A stretch of DNA of 64,000 nt from Leuctra nigra (lineage: Eukaryota > Arthropoda > Insecta > Plecoptera > Leuctridae): NCBI GenBank assembly GCA_934045905.1, contig OW203764.1, forward strand, positions 25,470,954 through 25,534,953, given 5' to 3'. The position numbers were made by a program, and so were the translations under genes. This document shows positions 60,362 to 64,000 of this stretch, in pieces. The notes beneath the pieces were generated by a model. The model searched no databases. It had not been told where the DNA came from and saw only the letters and a program-made list of their open reading frames with translations. Numbering within the stretch: the first letter of the stretch is position 1; each line of letters begins with the position of its first letter.

Positions 60362-61957
60362 TAATATGTTATCTTGTGTCTTGTATGCACAGTATTCGCC
60401 AACTAGTATCTTAATTTGAATGCACCGAATAAAAAATAAACAAATTTTCAACGTCACGAGTTCATGTTTGAACGAAACCAATAATTATTGATCCTAAATC
60501 AGTAATTAAATTAAGAAAATATTGCCTAATCATCTATTACAACCAACCACATCTTGTCGGCAAATTAATCGCAAGATTAAACCCTGAGACTATAATTAAC
60601 TATTAATTAATAGTTATTGACACCATTCAACTTGTTGATTATTATTATTTATAATTACTGTACAGACGAAGTTCTATACACGCATATAGTAAAGGCAATT
60701 AACAGTAAAATTAAATTACAAGGAAATTATGTTTTGTAAAATTTAATATCATCCTCATTTTTCGAATGTTGATTTTATAAGTATCTTTACTTTTTCATAA
60801 TTCTTCAATTTCATTATTGCTATCTTTATTATGCTTCTTGTCGGTGGAATTTCACCATAAGACGGTAATTGTAATTTCATGAAACTGTAATTTATTGTTT
60901 TATTTTGTTGATTCTTGGATTTTTCTGCGGTTGATTCCTAAAGTCGTGATTTCACATGCCTTCTCTCTCATGGAGAATTTATTAGATTCTCATGTTTTCA
61001 TAAGGTAATAAAATATTTAGTAATTATTCTATTACCTGGTAATAACGAGTAAGAAATGTTTGTTGAAATATGGACGGAGTTGCATATAAATTGTATTGCT
61101 GTTTATAAATCATGATATGTCAAAAGATAGAAAATAGCGATAAGCAAACCCTGATGATGAATTAATAAATGTATATTAACAGTATTATTCAACACATTTC
61201 GTGCAGATATTATGTGACTGTGGGTGCACCGTCCGACTTGTTTGTATAGAGGTACCGCTCTACTATAGTTTAAAATTGCATTCGTAAGTTTAAAATCATT
61301 ATTAGTTATATTTTGACATATTTGTGCCACTTAACCAACAGTAAATCTTTTTTGAAATGCAGCGATTGCATAATAATTTTAAGATTTTACAAATATCCAG
61401 TTACGTTGCATCATAAAGGTATACATACCTAAAAATCAAGTTACATTCGATTGGGCTATTTTGGCCACGTGAGTTTTCTATTCTTACATTTCCTCCGTGA
61501 GGTCACAATTGTATTTGTTTGACAGGTAGTTTGTTTACAATAGAAACAAGTTTTAAGAGAATGATCACTTTTTATTTTTTAGACACAAGAATGCCAAATG
61601 AAACTGTACTGTTGCGCAACTAATATGTTGACAGCTGTTTAAAAACTACTTATTCAAAATCAAACAAAAATATATATCAGAAAATTATAGTTAGATTCGC
61701 AATAATTTGACAGGTATATTAAACAGTCGGCAATGTTTCATCATAACTGACCATAACTGGGCCTTTATGTTATACCATAGTTGAACACATATCAAAAATA
61801 CTTTATAATTAATCATTAAAATTCAAAATTCATTATTCATAAAAAGGAACTATTACAAAATATAATTATTTAACAGCCTCATGCCACTTTCCTAAGCCAT
61901 CAAGTACCTCACATATTATACAAGTCCATGTACATCCAACTTGGAATTATTTCAAAA
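60362..61957. other. AT-rich spacer, nothing recognised
   Basis: No feature could be supported. Confidence 0.5.
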
Positions 61958-62158
61958 TGGTGACGAAATGTAACAAAAAACCTGCCCCATCTCGATTGTA
62001 CAATGAACATGGACATGCTTGAGTTGTGTGAAGTGTGCCCTTCTCTTCCCACTCGATCTGTCAACTGCAGTGCCCACGCTGCATTCACCTGTACCCCGGC
62101 AACCAACACCTCGGCAACGCGCTGGATATCAGGTGGCCCACACGAAATACATTCGTAA
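61958..62158 (+). other. GC-richer open frame, possible exon
   Basis: The plus frame between TGA (about 61958) and TAA (62156) reads 60-odd residues including MLELCEVCPSLPTRSVNCSA and TCTPATNTSATRW. All three plus frames are partly open here, and a 94-codon minus frame overlaps, so coding strand is uncertain. G+C between 62030 and 62140 is well above the flanks. A 'ctgcag' near 62065 and CAG|GTGG near 62132 could be splice sites. Confidence 0.2.
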
Positions 62159-63579
62159 TAGCTTTCAATTAGAAATCTTTTAAACCAACGCATGTCATAC
62201 GAGAAGGACGCTAATTTGTTTAGAATTTACGTTTCTCCTATTTGAGAGAGAGAGAGAAAATAAAATCGCTATTCTATTCGACTTTTTTATGGCAGTCGTC
62301 TTTGTTATTGTATTGACACTTTGGGTCGAACAGTGTTGAAATGTTCTTCAGGTGGTCCAAACACTATCAAAATATGGTTTTAGAAATGAGCACTTATTTT
62401 CTATTGAATATCTCATCATTCTTGAATTAATTATTTCATGATTTATATTATGAAACAATAGCTATACAAAATATTAGGCTACGAATTACTCAAAACGTCA
62501 CTGGTAAAAATAAGTTAACTTACGATGGAAGGCTACAAAGTAATTAGTAATGGAACGAATTTGTTGCTTATTACTTCAAATAATAATTTAATTGGTCCCT
62601 GATTTAATAAAACATTAATCTGTTGCAAATAAAGCATCACGTAAAGCGTAGACTATAGTTACTATAGTTAGTTACTATAGTAGTTACTATAGTTTCTCAT
62701 GCAAATAATACGTGCAGTAAGTAAAGCGTCAGAAATATCTGCAATAAAGTCAATCTCCAAATTTAGCTGCCAACATGAATGAAAAAACAACACTTTGTAA
62801 CTCCAAAAACAAGGATAGTGCTGCTCTTTCTTTTCTTATCTCATATCCTGCCAAAAGCGTTACAATGGTGGCACAATCAGTCGCTGATACAAAATAAATG
62901 TATAGCAATTTATAACCTTGAATAAATTGTTTCCTAAAAACATGACAACGCAATACGCATAATTGATTAATCTCTAGTATATTTTAGCAACCAATCTTCA
63001 TTTGGAACCGATACAAAAGAAACGCCCAGAACCCCATTATTATTATATGAAGTCTAACTGTCATCTTACTTCTTGTAGTTGAACTATTTTCTTTTGGCAC
63101 GCTACCTCATTCTACTCGGCTACCTTTTTGCAGAGATTTATCTTATTACATATTAGACAGTTAGACAGAAGTAATTACATTCAAAATTAGTGAAATGCAG
63201 AATGCGAAGAAATTGACACGACGAGAGTCGATGGTCGTTGAAAAATGTCGCGAAAGTTTTTCGACGATGGTAGGACATTTTACCAGAAATGGTATTTAAG
63301 ATTCTACTTATAAGGACATTTTGGATACAAAGAAAATAGAAATACCGAATATTGGTATCACATCAAATGAATAGAGAGGTATTTTACATGAGATAAATTA
63401 TTCGAAGAAGAATGCAATATTATATTAAATACAGGTGCATAATGTGATGCATTTTAATTATATATGCACTTAATATCAAATTATTTACGAGGAAATTTCA
63501 TGTTAACTTCCTATGTTTAGTTTTATTATTATTTAATAAGTACATTCATGCTTTTTTTGCCGGTAAAATGTCTGCCGAT
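62159..63579. other. AT-rich spacer
   Basis: A short AGTTACTAT tandem repeat occurs at 62652-62694. Nothing else was recognised. Confidence 0.5.
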
Positions 63580-63670
63580 GAAGAGTTGATCGGCCAAGTC
63601 GACTCGCTAGTCGCTATGCATCAAATCAATGCACAATGCGACTCGTGCAGTCGGTCGTTGGTTCGTATCC
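63580..63670 (+). other. Weak tRNA-like (SINE head?) sequence
   Basis: 'gatcggccaagtcgactcg' resembles a decayed A-box and 'ggttcgtatcc' (63660-63670) a B-box. Spacing is too long for a tRNA, as in the SINE heads elsewhere in this window. Confidence 0.25.
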
Positions 63671-63681
63671 AGGCTAAACAA

Positions 63682-63736
63682 GTTCCGGTTTCTTTGCGTT
63701 ATAAAACCGATTGATTATCAATCACGAAACCGGAAC
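63682..63736. repeat. Hairpin with a second palindrome in its loop
   Basis: GTTCCGGTTTC is exactly inverted at 63726-63736. The loop holds the odd palindrome GATTGATTATCAATC (63709-63723). Confidence 0.7.
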
Positions 63737-64000
63737 GTCGCAATTTATACGAAATGGAAACTGCATCTTCTCTCTCTCATACAGCGAACACATGTGAAGA
63801 GAAAAAACTCGCTGTAGGTATAATCCTACTTCTCCATGAGATTGACCTGAATTCTCGTCTAGCTACATCACCTCTAAGACAGATTAATGGACCGTCAAGA
63901 AAATAATTTCAACTTCCTATGAGAAACATTCTTCGCCGATTGCGTTCAAAAAAAACACAGACCAATTAATCCGACAAAATTACACAGACACCAACATTGC

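Overview
This looks like nuclear DNA of an arthropod, most likely an insect. The grounds are AT-rich composition, no bacterial gene layout, no open frame over about 150 codons, splice-like signals at the few exon candidates, many terminal-inverted-repeat elements, tRNA-derived SINEs and LINE-like 3' tails. A hemipteran is possible, but that is an impression and not proven. The window is almost wholly non-coding: repeats set in long featureless AT-rich spacer that could be intergenic or intronic.

Gene evidence is thin. The best candidate is a first coding exon on the + strand (31314-31475; 54 codons, in-frame upstream stop, GTGAGT donor). Upstream of it lies a GC-rich segment with two CCAAT boxes, a TATA-like box and a G-quadruplex motif; everything downstream could be its first intron. 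Second is a minus-strand exon at 47886-47943 that encodes a signal peptide and ends at a GTAAGT donor, perhaps a small secreted-peptide gene. Weaker exon-like islands are at 42130-42263, 49472-49830, 57572-58005 and 61958-62158. No rRNA, intact tRNA, CRISPR or prokaryotic operon was seen.

Layout. 0-5.3 kb: a fragment of a dispersed repeat (called the GTTGATGAGCG family here), an 852-bp hAT-like element with exact 8-bp target duplication, and a 650-bp TTAA-flanked inverted-repeat element. 6-16 kb: tRNA-derived SINEs, an 811-bp near-complete foldback with TA ends, a 200-bp TA-flanked MITE family and a perfect double palindrome. 16.9-18.8 kb: a composite repeat with a terminal hairpin, evenly phased ETS-CRE motifs and a 397-bp palindrome; a second copy lies inverted at 59.06-60.36 kb and a half-copy at 27.4 kb. 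22-28 kb: MITEs, a 32-bp minisatellite and a LINE-like tail. 30-31.5 kb: the GC-rich promoter and first exon. 36-40 kb: paired RFX X-boxes and repeat copies, one carrying a nested 159-bp MITE. 47-53 kb: the secreted-peptide candidate, a forward repeat copy apparently nested in a reverse one, a palindrome-rich GC patch and an acidic LINE-like 3' end. 53-64 kb: mostly spacer.

The most notable points are the phased ETS-CRE arrays, the inverted self-nested element at 50.1-51.4 kb, and the chimeric two-tRNA head of the SINE at 12 kb.
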